In this document: positions 11,174 through 22,583 of the stretch, in pieces | Layout: each line of letters starts with the position of its first letter | Numbering within the stretch: position 1 is the stretch's first letter | Assembly: GCA_006384855.1 (NCBI GenBank) | Contig: VCJN01001409.1 | Span: 124,001 to 188,000 of the forward strand | Length of the DNA: 64,000 nucleotides | From: Tetraselmis striata | Lineage: Eukaryota; Chlorophyta; Chlorodendrophyceae; Chlorodendrales; Chlorodendraceae | Direction: 5' to 3' | Made by a program: the position numbers and the translations under genes | Notes under the pieces: model-generated | Databases searched by the model: none | What the model was told of the DNA's origin: nothing | The model's input: the letters and a program-made list of their open reading frames with translations, nothing else

Positions 11174-11292
11174 CCCCCCCTGACTCCGTTTTCCCTCCAC
11201 GCTTTTCGCTAAACCTTCCTGCCAATTTCGGCTCTTGACCGTGTAAAACAGCCTGCGCGACCTTTTTGGCAAAACCAGACTCAACTTTGAAA

Positions 11293-11659
11293 CCCCATAG
11301 TGGACGTTTCCTATTGCCTTTTCGGGTGGTTTCCTGATCGCCTTTTGCAGCTAGCTCATGTACGGGTAACTATATGTTGCTGGCGGCCATTTGCAATTCA
11401 CACCGGTACAGGGACGGTAATGGCGTGAATTACAAAAGGGCAGTAACAAATCCACCTACTACTAAAAGTAGTACTTATTGCCTTCTGCTGCTAGCTCATG
11501 TAATTGTATAGTCACTAAAAGTAGTACTAAAAAGTCAACACAGCAAGCCGCCTAAAAGCGGCCCGCATCCCGCATGAGGCGGGATGGATGAGTGATGCAC
11601 ACACGGTTCAGAGTCCGAGCCACGCGTGCACGTGTGTGTGTGGGTGATCCTCGGACGTG
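11293..11659. other. Spacer between YR-1 and the RT element
   Basis: No gene is visible. The stretch holds small direct repeats (CTAGCTCATGTA at about 11351 and 11492; CTAAAAGTAGTACT at about 11462 and 11514) and a GCATCCCGCATGAGGCGGGATG hairpin-like segment near 11565-11588. Confidence 0.4.
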
Positions 11660-12235
11660 CTATGCAGCTTCAGCAACTACAGGATGGCAGACGAACCTCC
11701 GCCGTCTGATGAGGCAGCGAGCGCGCTCTCGAGCGGCCACCAAGCTCAGAACCCCGAGGAAATCTCTTGCGAGCAAGGCCTCATGGTGAGCCCGGGTGGT
11801 GCACCGAGTGCCCCGCGATGAGAGGGCACCCTGAACCGCAGCCAGGCATGCGATACCGCGCACTGTGCGGCGCACCCCCATGCTCACCTCACCCACGCAC
11901 TGCGCCGAAGACCATGCACGTGTACTCGACATATCCATGATGTCTCGAAAAGGACCCTTCTGTCCGGGCTCCGTGTTGTGCCACGCCGCATCCCGCGCTG
12001 CCAACCCCCGTTATATGTCGCCCAACAGGGAGCGCTCAAACCGATCCACAGCCATGGCCCGGGGCACTGCGGTGTACGTGACCATGCGCCGCATAGTCTT
12101 GAATTCCAGCAGCGTGGACTTCAAGCTCCGGGGATCATAGCTGCCGGTCACGATGTTGAACGCCGGAAGGGAGAGCTCTGCGTCCGGCACTAGGTCCTTG
12201 AGTTCATCCATGGGTACGGTGTTGCCGAGAGGCAC
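11660..12235 (-). pseudogene. RT-element C-terminal region, possible PD-(D/E)xK endonuclease
   Basis: Two minus-strand frames (12011-12235 and 11660-12004) follow the RT core. The first contains LPAFNIVTGSYDPRS followed by LLEFKTMRR. The spacing of an acidic residue and an E-x-K motif is reminiscent of restriction-like endonuclease domains at the C-terminus of some non-LTR retrotransposons. The second has WHNTEPGQKGPFRDIMD. The order matches that of algal and protist RT proteins I know only in outline, so the endonuclease call is tentative. Confidence 0.35.
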
Positions 12236-12241
12236 TGCCTG

Positions 12242-14535
12242 CTAGAACAAGTCATCTACCTCCCGCCGTACCGCGCTACCTAGGTCGTGAACACAATGAT
12301 CGCGGAAGGCATCTGCGATAGCGTCGTGCTGTACACGCCAGTGAGCGTCTCCAGGCGCCGGGAGGTTCATGAGCGCGTCGCCGTATAGGTCAACAGTGAC
12401 GGGGTTGTGCTCCGTCGAGGGCAGAATGATCTGGCTCCCAACCACCGGGGCCAAGCACGGGCTAGGCAGAAAGAAGTACCCGGCAGCGACCTCCCGCAGC
12501 TCATGAACCTCCCGGCGCTTGTTCATGAGGTCGCCGGAGCATGGAAGGGTAGATGGCCACTGTCCACATGCCCGACGCCGCGTCGAGCTTGTTGAACAAG
12601 ATCCGTTCCCTACATGTGACAGCAGGGAGAGCGCATACCTCATTTCGAAGCCGAGAGTTGTTGGCCTGGTCTAGAAATGCCGTCAGTTCCTTTTGCGAGC
12701 CCGACGCAGCCTCCACTCCCCGCTCCATCACGCACGCAACTGCGTCGCTGAGATGGCCAGCAGTAGCCGCTTGGAGGCGGCCCCACGCATCGCGCATCTC
12801 CGTGGCGTAGCTCTCCGACCCATGAGCATCGTTGAGGAAGTGGTCATACCGGCGGGCGGAAGAAGTTGCGTTGAAGCTGTCTCGGCCAAGTACGGACCCG
12901 AGCTCTGGGTCAAAGAAACCAGGGGTGGGGGCGTTGGTGCCGGAGTTCCAAGTCAGGAACAGTGGGAGGATGGCATTCATGCAGCCGATAAAGGCGGCAT
13001 CACGAACGGTAGCCATGTGGCGAATGCCAGCGCCCTTCAACCGAGTGGGGAGGTGAAGCCTGCTGCGCGCCCTGGCCACTGCATCCTCGCTCAAGGTAGC
13101 CACCTCCGCTGCCATGGGGTCCTCCAAGAAAGCGGTGACCACCGGATTGGTGTCGGTGCCGTACGTGGAGGGATCAAAAGAGACCCCTAGCACCCGTTCG
13201 ACCGCCGTGAGGACGGTGGCATTTTGCCCTCCGCAAAGGCCTCCACCTCGGACGGAAGGCAATTGCGGAGCCAATACCCCGCCTTGTGTTGCATGCAATG
13301 CTTAAGCAGGGCCCATGCGTGGTGATGCAGGGCGTGGGAGTACCGACGGTTGGGCTTGGCAGATAGGAGCTTGCTCAGGCTAGCGTCCACCTCCTCTCGT
13401 AGCTCCTCCGCCCTGCCGCGCATGTATGCCTGCACATACTCGGGCGATCCGAGCGGCACGTTGAGGACCGCGATGCCGTGATGGCCATCTAGCTCGGGCC
13501 ACTCGATGTCGGCCGGAGCCTCACGCCGCGCGGCCTCCATGTCTGCGTTGTACGCATGCACCTTGTCGAAGCGCACCTCAAGCCCCACGGACGCCTTGAT
13601 GGACGTGCGGAAGGCGTGAAGAGCCGGCCAAACGTGCTCCGGGGGGCCCACCAAAAATCCATCGTCGGCGTTGAAGCGCACCGCCCCGTCATTGACCTCC
13701 AACGTGGTATCACACTGTTGTACCTCGGGGTGGATCGCGACGCAAAAGGAAGTCGAGGCCAACGGTGCGCCCTGCAGCACACCGTCCTCCGACCGCAGAG
13801 GGGCGGACCGGTCGTCCACGACCAGATGCGAATCCGTAGAGAGGGAGGCTAGGAGCGCAGGGATGACAAGGTGTAGTGGAGAGCAATCGATGTGGCGTTG
13901 GATGATGGTGCGGCGCCATGCCTCATTGTAAGCGTTGCGAAGGTCGGTGTGAACGATGACGGCACGTGGGCTAAGTTTCTCGGCGATGAGCCGGACGCCG
14001 TGGATGAGCATAGAGTCGCCCGTGGGAATGCCAACGCTAAGCTGAGATGGAGCAAGCACCGACACATAAGCCTCTTTCATGTTGTCCACCACTGCCCGCT
14101 CCGCTGCGATCCGCTCCGCCTCCCCGACTGCCGCACGTCCGGGGCCCTCCCCTCGCCTAGCTTCTTGACAGGTGCCACGAGCCTAGCATAGGCGAAGAGC
14201 CGGTTGAACCACCCGGGCAGGCGACCTTGGAGGTACATGTCGGAGACATGGCGCGGACCGCCGCAGGCCCGGACGCCGGGGCGTATTCGCCCACCAAGCA
14301 GCGGAGGTACTTGTTGCGCATGGCTGAGGGCCCCGCCGCCACCTGTTGCTTGAGTTGTTGGTACGGCACGCGCATGTCCACCGTTAGGGCGGCCTCGTCG
14401 ACGGGAATGTCATAAGCGGCGTCTGGGATCGGGTGGCTACGGGACGGGTGCTTGTCGCGCAGCTGAGCGAGGATATCAGGATCGGATAGGTCGCCCATAC
14501 CCTTAGAAGATAGTCGGCCCGCCGCTCGGGAGAGC
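12242..14535 (-). pseudogene. Reverse transcriptase core, frameshifted
   Basis: The reading passes through frames at 14157-14535, 13187-14092, 12501-13298 and 12242-12643. The RT palm is recognisable. VHTDLRNAYNEAW carries the first catalytic Asp, GVLQGAPLAS is the motif-4 QG(x)PLS-type box, and FNADDGFLVG carries the catalytic DD pair. Downstream, LPTRLKGAGIRHMATVRDAA resembles the LPxRxGGLGLR region of non-LTR-like RTs in algae and protists. Upstream, GRLSSKGMGDLSDPDILAQL precedes KHP, another conserved landmark. At least three frame changes are needed to read it through, so it is inactive. The gene is on the strand opposite to YR-1. Confidence 0.72.
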
Positions 14536-14581
14536 TCTCCGTCCTCCACCAACGGCAGAGCTCTCCGTCCTCCACCGACGC

Positions 14582-16143
14582 TTGTATCCGGCGGGGCGCC
14601 GCGCGATGTCTGCGCCTTCCGCCGATGGTGCGGCAGAACGCGCCGTTGACCCCGAGTCGCCGCCGCCCCCCAGTACATCGTCCAGTACGTCGGGCAGCCC
14701 CGGCGCATCGCGGGCGGCGGGAGCGTCGCCCGCGGCAACACCGTCCAACGGCAGTGCACCCAACGCCACCCAGCCAAGGCCAAGCCCGCCCGCAGGTGCC
14801 CCCTCGCCGGCTCCCACGTACGCCCAGGCGATGAGCCGGCTGTTGAATCCCGAGTCCGCGACGGGCGCGGCAGGTACGACCGGGGCGCGCGCTACCTCGC
14901 CTGCGTCGTCGCCTCGCCGCAATACTTTCAGCATTATTTCGGGGCCCCGCGCGTCGCAGCGCGGTCACGACGGCGTTCCGACCGGCCAGGGACTCTCCGA
15001 GCGGCCCCAGCCGCGGCCGCGCGGTGGCAACCGTGGCTTGGCGCTCACCGGCCTCGATGCTCTCGCCCGCCTGCATCCCAGGCTACACGACAGCGGGCCG
15101 GCGCGGCGGGGCGTAGCGCCTGCTGCGGCTTGGACAGTCGCCGACGCGCTTTCAGTCGCTGGCGTCGCCGCGGGCGCCGCCTGGGCGCCGAGGATTGACG
15201 CCGCAGCCAGGTCGCTCCAACCCGCCCGTGTCATGCACCACCCGGCCGACGTGGTGGCTTTCGCTGAGGTCGCCGCCGCGTGGCTAGCCAAGGCGCGCGC
15301 CGTGCTGGCCGAGCGGCACCGCCGTCGGAGGGCGCGCCGCGACGGTGGAGCGGGACAATCGTCGTGCTGCCGTCGCCCGCATTGCCGCCCGTCGCTGCGT
15401 TCCGGGGCGTCGCAGCGCCCCCGGTTGCTGCTCCCGCGCCGCCAGAGGTGGGTGCACCGGCCGGCCACCCCGGTAGCCAAGCCTCACGGGCTCGGTATTC
15501 GCCCCCCCCCCCCCCCCCTACTCGCTTATCTCCACCCGGCGACGGGGTGGGGGGGGGGGGGGGGGGGGGTGCGGTGGAACACCTCTCCGACGTGGACATG
15601 GTGCACATGCCGGCGGAGATGTCCATGGAGACGGCGGTGCCTATTGAGTTTCAAGAAGCGTGGGCGGAGGCACAACGCTGCGTGAATGAGCGGGTGGTAG
15701 CGGCGGTGGAGGCCGATGAACCCGTGGTGTTGGATAGGGCGTTGAAGTGGAAGTTCCTTCGGCCGCAATTGTTGCTTAGGGCCCCGAGCCGAGGCGGGCG
15801 GCGGCGGCAACAAGCCTTGGCGTGGCGATTCCGCGCTTTCGCGGAGAGGCGCATGACCGAACTCGTGCGCTCATGGGACGACGCGCGCACTGAGGCGTTC
15901 TACGCCAGACATGCCCGCCAGCGTCGAACGGACGCCGATCTCTTTGCGGCGCTGTTCGTGGGCATCGCGGACACCGAGCTCTCCACCTCCACCAACCGTC
16001 CTCCTCCACAGCCCGGGCATAATAACGGTGACGTCGCGTGGGAGGGGGTTGAGGGCAGCTACGCGGTCTGGGCGGCGAGGCATGGCAACACACGGCCCCG
16101 GGGCGCCTCCGGGGCCGCTGGGTGGGTGGTGGTCTCCTATTAA
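14582..16143 (+). pseudogene. Inverted N-terminal part of the RT-element protein
   Basis: Two overlapping plus-strand frames, 14582-15685 and 15280-16143, join near the C/G homopolymers at 15502-15570. The first starts with a Ser/Pro/Ala-rich region (SAPSADGAAERAVDPES). The second contains ALKWKFLRPQLLLRAPSRGG followed by a tryptophan- and arginine-rich stretch, which resembles the region preceding the RT palm in the same protein class. The protein stops around the VVVSY end at 16143. It lies in the orientation opposite to the RT core. The homopolymer runs are a likely source of frameshift, or of sequencing slippage. Confidence 0.5.
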
Positions 16144-16617
16144 GTCTACATGTACTGGTGCGGTACAGGTCGTAGCGACCACCTTGCGCAGAGCATGTCG
16201 TCAAGCAGCTGGATTTCAAGAGCAAGGGAGTTTAGCCGAAAATTGCGCGGGCTGTGTTATACAGAAACGGCGGGGGACTGGCTGCAAAGATCCACTACAA
16301 GAGGGAGGGAGGGCGGGTTGTGCGGGCATGAGGCCAGCAAAACACAAAGAAAGTGGTCTCCCGTCTATAGGATGATGATGGTTTTCTCATGTTCGACGGG
16401 TACCGGGGTGACCGATGTTTTCGCCGAGAGCTTCACGCAAAGTGCCGTACTTCAGCGAATAAGACAAGAATAAGAATGCCCGGCGAGCGTGCATTGCATT
16501 GCTCTATGGCCGCCACGTCAAATTGCGGGCGGCCGGTGTCGACATCCGCATACCATGGGATTAAGGGAGGAAAGGAAAATAGCTCTAAACATTTCAAAGG
16601 GAGGTGGGCAAGGGAGA
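16144..16617. other. Spacer between RT element and YR-C
   Basis: No supported gene. It must contain the 3' end of YR-C (minus strand), but I could not find split repeats equivalent to A2/B2 of YR-1. Confidence 0.35.
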
Positions 16618-17732
16618 TTAGCGACCTTTATCTTCATGCAGAGAGGGCACGGCGGCGCCCGACGGAGCTGCTGGGGCGCTGCCGAGAAGGCTGCGAAGAA
16701 CAACCGTGGGAGCGAGCCAGCCGAACAGAAGCGCGGTGGCGCGGGTAGGAAGCGTAGTCGGGTCGATGTAGTCGCTGCTTACCGCAGAATTGCAACCCCA
16801 TCCGCCCCAATGGCGGATTTTGTCAAGGGGCACGCCAACTCCGTTTGCGCCCGACTCCACGCCCTTCCGTAAGGAGTGCGTGCGTGGTCCACACAAAGCC
16901 TTCGAGCGGAGGGGAAGGGGTCGATTGATGCGGCCGATGGCCCGCTTGAGCCAGTCGCCGAGGGTAGCGGCGTTCCGCGTAAGGGATGGGGTAGCACCGC
17001 ATCGCCAGGGAGCGCCCAGAATCGGTCGGGTCGCGTATTGGCGGAGGGGGGTGCCCGGAACGCCGCGTCGCGGTAGATGATGAAGCGGCGGCAGCAGGAT
17101 TGTCCAAGTGGGCACGGCGGTGGCAGGGATTTAAAATAGGGGCTTAAATCCGTCTCGACGCTTGCGATGTTCTGCCTTCTCGCGGTTGACGAAGATGTTG
17201 ATGTTGTGGGCGTCGACGGCCAGGTCGCGGATGAGTCGGCAGGAGACGTTGGAGTCACCACGGGAGTAAAACATAAACGTCCAACACACCGCTGCGCCGT
17301 CGCGAACCATGTTGCCGTAGTCGGTGGTGGTCGCGGGAGCAAGGTCGTCGAGGATGTCGAGGATGACGTCGCACGGCAAGGGGACGACGCGCCGAAGCTC
17401 CTCGTTGGTATTGAGCTAGCGGATTTGAAGCGCGCGCTTCATATCAATGATGGTTGGACCTTAGCCGGGGCGTCATCCCGACCGGTGTGACGCAAGAAGG
17501 TGTTGATGGCGGAGAGGTAGGGTTGCAGAGAGCCGGCCCCGATGGTGCCGCGCTCTGCAATCCAATCGAGGTAGCAGGCGCGAGTTGCCTCGGTGCAGTT
17601 CAGAGTGGAGATGCCTTCCTCGTCGATGCAGAACTCGACGAAGAGGCAGATCATTATGCTTGCCCTCGTAGTTCGAATACGTGATGGCCGTGAGCGATGT
17701 AGTCAGGAGGTCGAGCACCTTGGCTCCCCAAT
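16618..17732 (-). pseudogene. YR-C recombinase, C-terminal part, frameshifted
   Basis: Minus-strand frames at 17439-17732, 17131-17379 and 16618-17115 together cover the recombinase. Core-binding landmarks include ITYSNYEGK and GSLQPYLSAINTF, against LKSYAGR and SLQPYLSAINTFF in YR-1. The catalytic part holds THSLRKGVESGANGVGVPLD, then HWGGW, then SDYIDPT. It is diverged from YR-1 and belongs to a separate subfamily. The reading is broken by at least two frameshifts. It ends abruptly at 17732, where LTR-1 starts; the missing N-terminal part lies at 34124-34402 on the far side of the composite insertion. Confidence 0.8.
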
Positions 17733-18117
17733 TGTAAGTACTCGTAACAATACTTGGTGATACATGGGTCTACTCGTTTAGCGTTTGGCGAATTGAGTTG
17801 ATTGCAGAATGTATTCTCTTACAATATGTCGGTGGCATTGCATATCTATCATGCATGTAGCGGTCCGACTCGGCACCGCGGATAGGCAGCTAGTATCCTG
17901 ATAATTAAGGAGTTTGTAGCGCGTACGTACTGTATGTTACAAGGAATATTACTGGCGTCTGGTTGTGGCCGTACCAGTAATAATACGCGTACGCGTGAAA
18001 TATCGGTACAACAGTATGACTGTACGAGTACATGTATATTTACGACTTGGCCATAATATCGACGTCGCAGGCGTTTCTGTGGTGGTACTAGGGTAGTCGC
18101 TAGGCGTAACCCTAACA
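17733..18117 (-). repeat. LTR-1 (3' LTR of the composite)
   Basis: On the plus strand it starts TGTAAGTACTCG and ends AACCCTAACA, so it has TG...CA ends on either strand. Next to it (18118 onwards) is TTCCCACCCCT, which on the coding strand is the polypurine tract AGGGGTGGGAA. That confirms this is the 3' LTR of a minus-strand element. Left flank CCAAT. Confidence 0.9.
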
Positions 18118-21100
18118 TTCCCACCCCTATGAGAAAATGACGAACTGGAAAGTGTCTGTTCGCGTCGCCGAAGGCCTGGCGCAGATGTCGGTTGGCGGTG
18201 GAAGCGTGATATAGCAGCAGCAACAGCAGCAACAGGTGTCAACGTTCCGGGATGGACGCCGGAAAACGGGACGGGTGGCGTGCTCGCAGGTTGGCGTAGT
18301 TCTTTGAGCCTAGTGTGTCATGCAGATGTCGGCTCGCCGTCGCGAAGTCGTATCGCCTCGACACGTCGCAGCGCGCTGTATGGCTCCCAGCTGTCGTGAC
18401 TTGAGTCATAGTTCAGCCAGCGCACTAGAAAGACGAGGCAGAGTGCCTCTATTGAACATGTCCTCGCGGTGCTCGAGAAGTCGAGCACACGTTCAACGAC
18501 GAACTCCTCGACATGGGGCTCCACACTGGACGGAATTGTATCGGGCTGTGCGTTTGGGTTGACGCACCGGCGCAGTCTACTGATGTGAAACACATTGTGG
18601 CAGTCCAATGTTGGCGGCAGGCGCAAACGATACGCCTGCCTGGAGATCTTGGCCGTGACAGGGTAGGGGCCGATGTAGCGCTGTCGGAATTTGCGTGTTG
18701 GCGGGTTGCGCAGGTGCTCCGTCAAGAGCCATACTTTCATTGTCTCCTTCTGCGAACTCAACAAGGCTGGTTTTGCGGTCGGCATAGACCGTTTAATATT
18801 CATTAGCAAGCTTCAATTGCTCAGAAATCAGCGTGTGAACATTCATAATATTTGCAACTGTGTTGTGTGCATCTTGGTTGGCAGTAGCAATCAGGTCAGG
18901 TGGTGTTAGTGGCATCATGCCATACATTGCCTCAAAAGGGGCATAATGTGTTGCTGAATGGGCTGAATTGTTGTAAGAAAATTCAGCAAGAGCCAAAAGA
19001 CTTAACCAAGAGTCAGGTTGCTTGTGGACAAACGCACGTAATATTTGCTCAATAGTTCTGTGGGTGCGTTCAGTTTGACCGTCCATCTGCGGGTGGTAAG
19101 CGTTGGAAATACTTAGCGTAGTTTGTTGAGTTGTAAACAATGATTATCAGAACACTGAAGTGAACCTGGGATCTCTGTCAGAGATTATACATCTGCTGAG
19201 ACCATGGTGTCTGCAAATATTGTCCAGATATAATCTGGCCAACTGTGTCGCATCAATCTTAATATTGCATGGCACAAAATGAAACTGTTTGGTGAATGTA
19301 TCAACGAACGTAGCAATAGCATCGTAGCCATCCACCTCAGGCAAGTTGGTTATAAAATCCATAGAGATTATCTCCCAAGGCTTGGTTGCCTTTGGCAAGG
19401 GAAATAAAGAACCATGAGGCTTGGTGGTAGCTGCTTTGATTCTAACGCAAGTATCACATTGTTTGCAGTAATGCTTGACTGTGTTATTCATGCGTGGCCA
19501 CCAAAACATACGCAGTATGTTGGCAAGAGTGCGGGTATGGTTGGGGTGTCCATTACCAACATGATACTAACTCCTCAATGATGAGTTTTCTCAGTTCAGA
19601 ATCACTGGGTATACAGACCTTATCGCCATGTAGTAGAGACCATCAGTCTCATCTTGTCGCACACCGTTAGGGGTACGTCCATGGCTGCAGGCAACATCAG
19701 TTATGTAGGCAGCTTTGATCTTGTTGACCAGCTTGCTGTCAATATGCAAGGCGGACATTGCTGACCAATAGTCCTGCATTTGTTCGAGGTCAGCTTCTTC
19801 CAACTGGTTTCCACATTAAGTCAATGCATAATGCAAGTCAGGGCGGCGGGAGAGGGCATCAGCCTTAATGTTTGCGCCTTTGCGATATAATAACAACACA
19901 GCAACACAGGTTCATTAGTCTGTGGGTTGACTGCCATGTATGGTGAAATTTCATGTAACCATAGGGCATGGCGTCTGCCTATTTCTTCATGTGTGGGCAA
20001 TGCCTCAATGTGGCATGGTCAGCTATAACTGTAATACGGCGACTGCCTTCCAAATAGCAGCGCCATTCTTTCAAAGCACATACCACACCCAAGAGCTCTT
20101 GACCATAAGTGGGATAATTTGTCAGTGCAGCCTGCAATGTCTTTGCATAATAGCTGCATGGGTGTAAGTGTTTGCATGGGTGTAAGTGGCCATCAACATC
20201 AGCCTGGAGCAGAACTGCACATGTAAGACATATTTGCTGGCATTTATAGCCACTATAAACTCAGCATCTTTGCCGGTGACAGGGCTTGCCAGCACTGGGG
20301 ACTGGCACAAGGCTTGTTTCAGTTTTATAAATGCAGCCTGGCATTCAACTATCCAATCAAATATTTTATCCTTTCTTGTGAGGGCATATAACGGTGCTGC
20401 AATAGCGGAATACTTTCGCACATAGCGTCGGTAGAAATTGCAGAAACCAAGATATTGTTGGACATTCTGAACGGTCTTAGGCCTGGGCCAATCCTGAACA
20501 GCCTTGATTTTATTAGGCGGGGGTCTTAGGCCAGCGGGAGACACCGTATGTCCGAGGTATTCGAGTTCATTCTTGGCAAGCCAGCATTTCTGTAATCGTA
20601 GTCTAATGTCATTAGACTCGAGCATAGTAAGAGCTGTGTCCAAATGTTGCAAATGTTCCTCAAGCGAGTTGCTAAAAATCAAGACATCATCCAGGTATAC
20701 AAGTATAAAGGTGTGCTTGTGTGTGGCTGGAGTATAGATGTCATTAGGAGTTGAAAAGAAGAGGGAGCACTGGTGAGTCCAGATGACATTACTATCCACT
20801 CAAATCGACCACAGACAGTTCTGAGCGCCGTCTTAGGAACATCAGGTGGATTAATCCGGAGTTGGTGATAACCCAAGGCGAGATCAAGAGCTGAATAGAC
20901 AATAGCACCAGATAGCATATCAAGTAATGCATCAGCAGATGGAACAGGGAACTCAACCTTTTTGGTGTATTTATTCAATTGACGGAAGTCAATGCACATG
21001 CGCAGACCGCCATTGGCCTTGCGGGCGAAGAGAACATGAGCTGCATAGGGAGAGAAGGACTCCTGTATAAATTGTTTCTCAAGAAAAGAATTCAGTTGTA

Positions 21101-21598
21101 TTCTTAGTTCCTCTAATTTTGCAGGTGATAATATGTATATTTTTCCTGTAGGAACTTGAGCATCAAGAACAAGAGGGATCTCATGATCAACACCAGGGCG
21201 TAACTGTGGAAGGCTGTCAAGTGGAGAGCATATTGGTTTATGCTTCCGCCATAAGTCTCTGATCTGAGCTGTATAAGCTGCAAATTGGTCAGTGTCAACT
21301 GCACTTATTTCATCATCAATATCGAGCTCATCACTATCTTTGGTGGCATTGTATTGTTTATCAATGGCGCAGAAATAAATTGTGTCAGGGTCATGCTTGG
21401 CAATCTCTCGGGCCATGGCATTAGCATGAACCACTCTGACATTGGCATGGCGGGGCTCCGTTTGGCATTGGACTTTTAGTCATGTGGGAAATGTCGTCAG
21501 ACCAGATTCCCAGTCAACATGTGTGTTGTGTTGTTTTAGGAATTGCATCCCTAAAACCAGATCCAAACTATGAAGTAACTTGACAGTTGAATCAGCGA
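18118..21598 (-). pseudogene. Chromovirus pol, copy A (RT, RNase H, integrase, chromodomain)
   Basis: Read leftwards, the RT part is at 20679-21434 ([29 protein letters not shown]). It is followed by the YLDDVLIFSNS region and RNase H remains at 20122-20799. Integrase lies at 18793-19803, with a CKQCDTC zinc-finger half, SMDFITNLPEV and ISDRDPR core motifs and TDGQTERTHRTIEQ carrying the catalytic Glu. A chromodomain follows at 18318-18520 (VERVLDF, FLVRWLNYDSSHDSWEPYS). Chromodomains of this kind direct integration to marked chromatin. Several frame breaks make it inactive. Its protease end is interrupted at about 21599 by a small insertion and at 22223 by LTR-2. Confidence 0.85.
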
Positions 21599-22184
21599 TG
21601 CGTCGATTTTTCAGAAAAATTTAAAAGAATGGGTTCTATATCACTGGCCTACAGTTCCATGAATTGCATTGCCAGCGCTTTGAAGTACCAGCAGCGAGCG
21701 CTTGCATGGCCAGCGCTTCGAAGTACCAGAGTTTCTTTTCCATTAATACCAGCAGCGAGTAGCGAGTACTAGTACCAATACCACCAGCTCTAGGGAACTG
21801 CCCTTTTTGTAATTCACACCAGTACCAGCAGTACCGGTAGCGAGTAGCGAGTACCAGTAAGGAATACCAGCAGCGAGCGTTCGCATTGCCAGCGCTTTGA
21901 AGTAGTCGCTACCAGAGTTTTTTTCCATTGACAGCAGCGAGCAGCGAGTACCAGTACCAGTACCTCCCAGCCGTGAGATCGTAATCGGACGGCTGTGTAA
22001 TTAAGGACCGTGGGCGGGCGGGTGGGTGGGCGGGTGGCCGGGTGGCCGGGTGGTCGGGTGGATTATAGTACTTAGTAGTACATGCCAGTAGATAAGCGCT
22101 TTAGTCATGCACCTGTAGGGCCGATCCGCTGCACTATACGGGTACCCGTACGGCAATAAAGCTCACCGCCGAAAAATCGACGTT
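21599..22184. mobile_element. Small insertion with 12-13 bp terminal inverted repeats
   Basis: CGTCGATTTTTC at 21601-21612 is matched in inverted orientation by GAAAAATCGACG at 22171-22182. Flanking retroelement sequence resumes after it (GTAACGGTGTGACAGTGAAG, also present in copy B at about 26020). Inside are imperfect tandem AGCGAGTA/ACCAGTACC repeats (21740-21965) and a G-rich GGGTGG/GGGCGG array (22012-22066). It encodes no protein and is MITE-like. The target duplication is not clear. Confidence 0.55.
22012..22066 (+). repeat. G-rich array with quadruplex potential
   Basis: Successive GGGCGGGCGGGTGGGTGGGC units followed by GGCCGGGTGG repeats. There are more than four closely spaced G3 runs on the plus strand, enough for intramolecular G-quadruplex formation. 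Confidence 0.75.
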
Positions 22185-22222
22185 GCGCTGGATTATGTAA
22201 CGGTGTGACAGTGAAGTCAATG

Positions 22223-22583
22223 TGTACGTACTCGTGGCAGTACTTAGTGAAACATTGTTCTTACTCGTAGTATTTTGGCGAATTGAGTTGGTTGCAGAAT
22301 GTAATCTCTTACAACATGCTGGTGGCATTGGGTACTTATCCTATAGCGGTCCGACTCGGCACCGCGGACAGGCAACTAGTAGCGCTATCCTGATGATTTA
22401 GGAGTTCTAGCGCGTACTGTATTTATGTTACAAGGAATATTACTGGCGTCTGGTTGTGGCCGTACAAGTAAATAATACGCATGCTGAAATGTCAGCAGTA
22501 CAACAGTACGGTATGATTACTCGGCCATAAAACGTCGCATGTTTGTGGTGTTATTAGGGTAGTCGCTAGGCGCAACCCTAACA
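22223..22583 (-). repeat. LTR-2 (3' LTR of the nested sibling copy)
   Basis: Homologous to LTR-1 and LTR-3 throughout but visibly more diverged (start TGTACGTACTCG, end CAACCCTAACA). It too is followed by TTCCCACCCCT, the polypurine tract, so it is a 3' LTR and not a solo LTR. Its left flank is protease-region sequence of copy A. Confidence 0.88.

Larger units (their letters stand above)
8072..11292 (+). mobile_element. YR-1: intact tyrosine-recombinase element with split direct repeats and no RT
   Basis: The layout is A1 - gag-like ORF - recombinase ORF - B1 - A2 - B2. A1 (8072-8257) and A2 (10988-11173) are 186 bp and look identical by eye. B1 (10963-10987) and B2 (11268-11292) are the 25-bp motif GGCAAAACCAGACTCAACTT plus TGAAA. 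This A1/B1-A2-B2 scheme is that of Ngaro/DIRS-like and TOC-like retroelements. Only two ORFs lie between the repeats, and none is a reverse transcriptase, RNase H or methylase. No target-site duplication is apparent, as expected for YR integration. YR-2 has the same gene order, so the missing RT is not peculiar to this copy. Confidence 0.88.
11660..16143. mobile_element. Broken non-LTR-type retroelement with inverted 5' part
   Basis: The minus strand of 11660-14535 carries RT core and C-terminal segments in several frames. The plus strand of 14582-16143 carries what reads as the N-terminal half of the same protein class. The two halves meet head to head at about 14535-14582, where a short tandem repeat (CTCTCCGTCCTCCACC twice) marks the junction. 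Inverted 5' segments of this kind are the known product of twin priming in LINE retrotransposition. No full-length frame survives, so the copy is dead. Confidence 0.65.

Noticed and set aside
8072-11292. YR-1 as a standard LTR retrotransposon
   Set aside because: The repeats are arranged A1 / B1-A2-B2, there is no protease, RT or DDE integrase, and the enzyme is a tyrosine recombinase.
14625-15685. Pro/Arg-rich frames in additional registers around 14.6-15.7 kb
   Set aside because: Overlapping frames in GC-rich sequence; only the frames continuous with ALKWKFLRPQLLLR look like protein.
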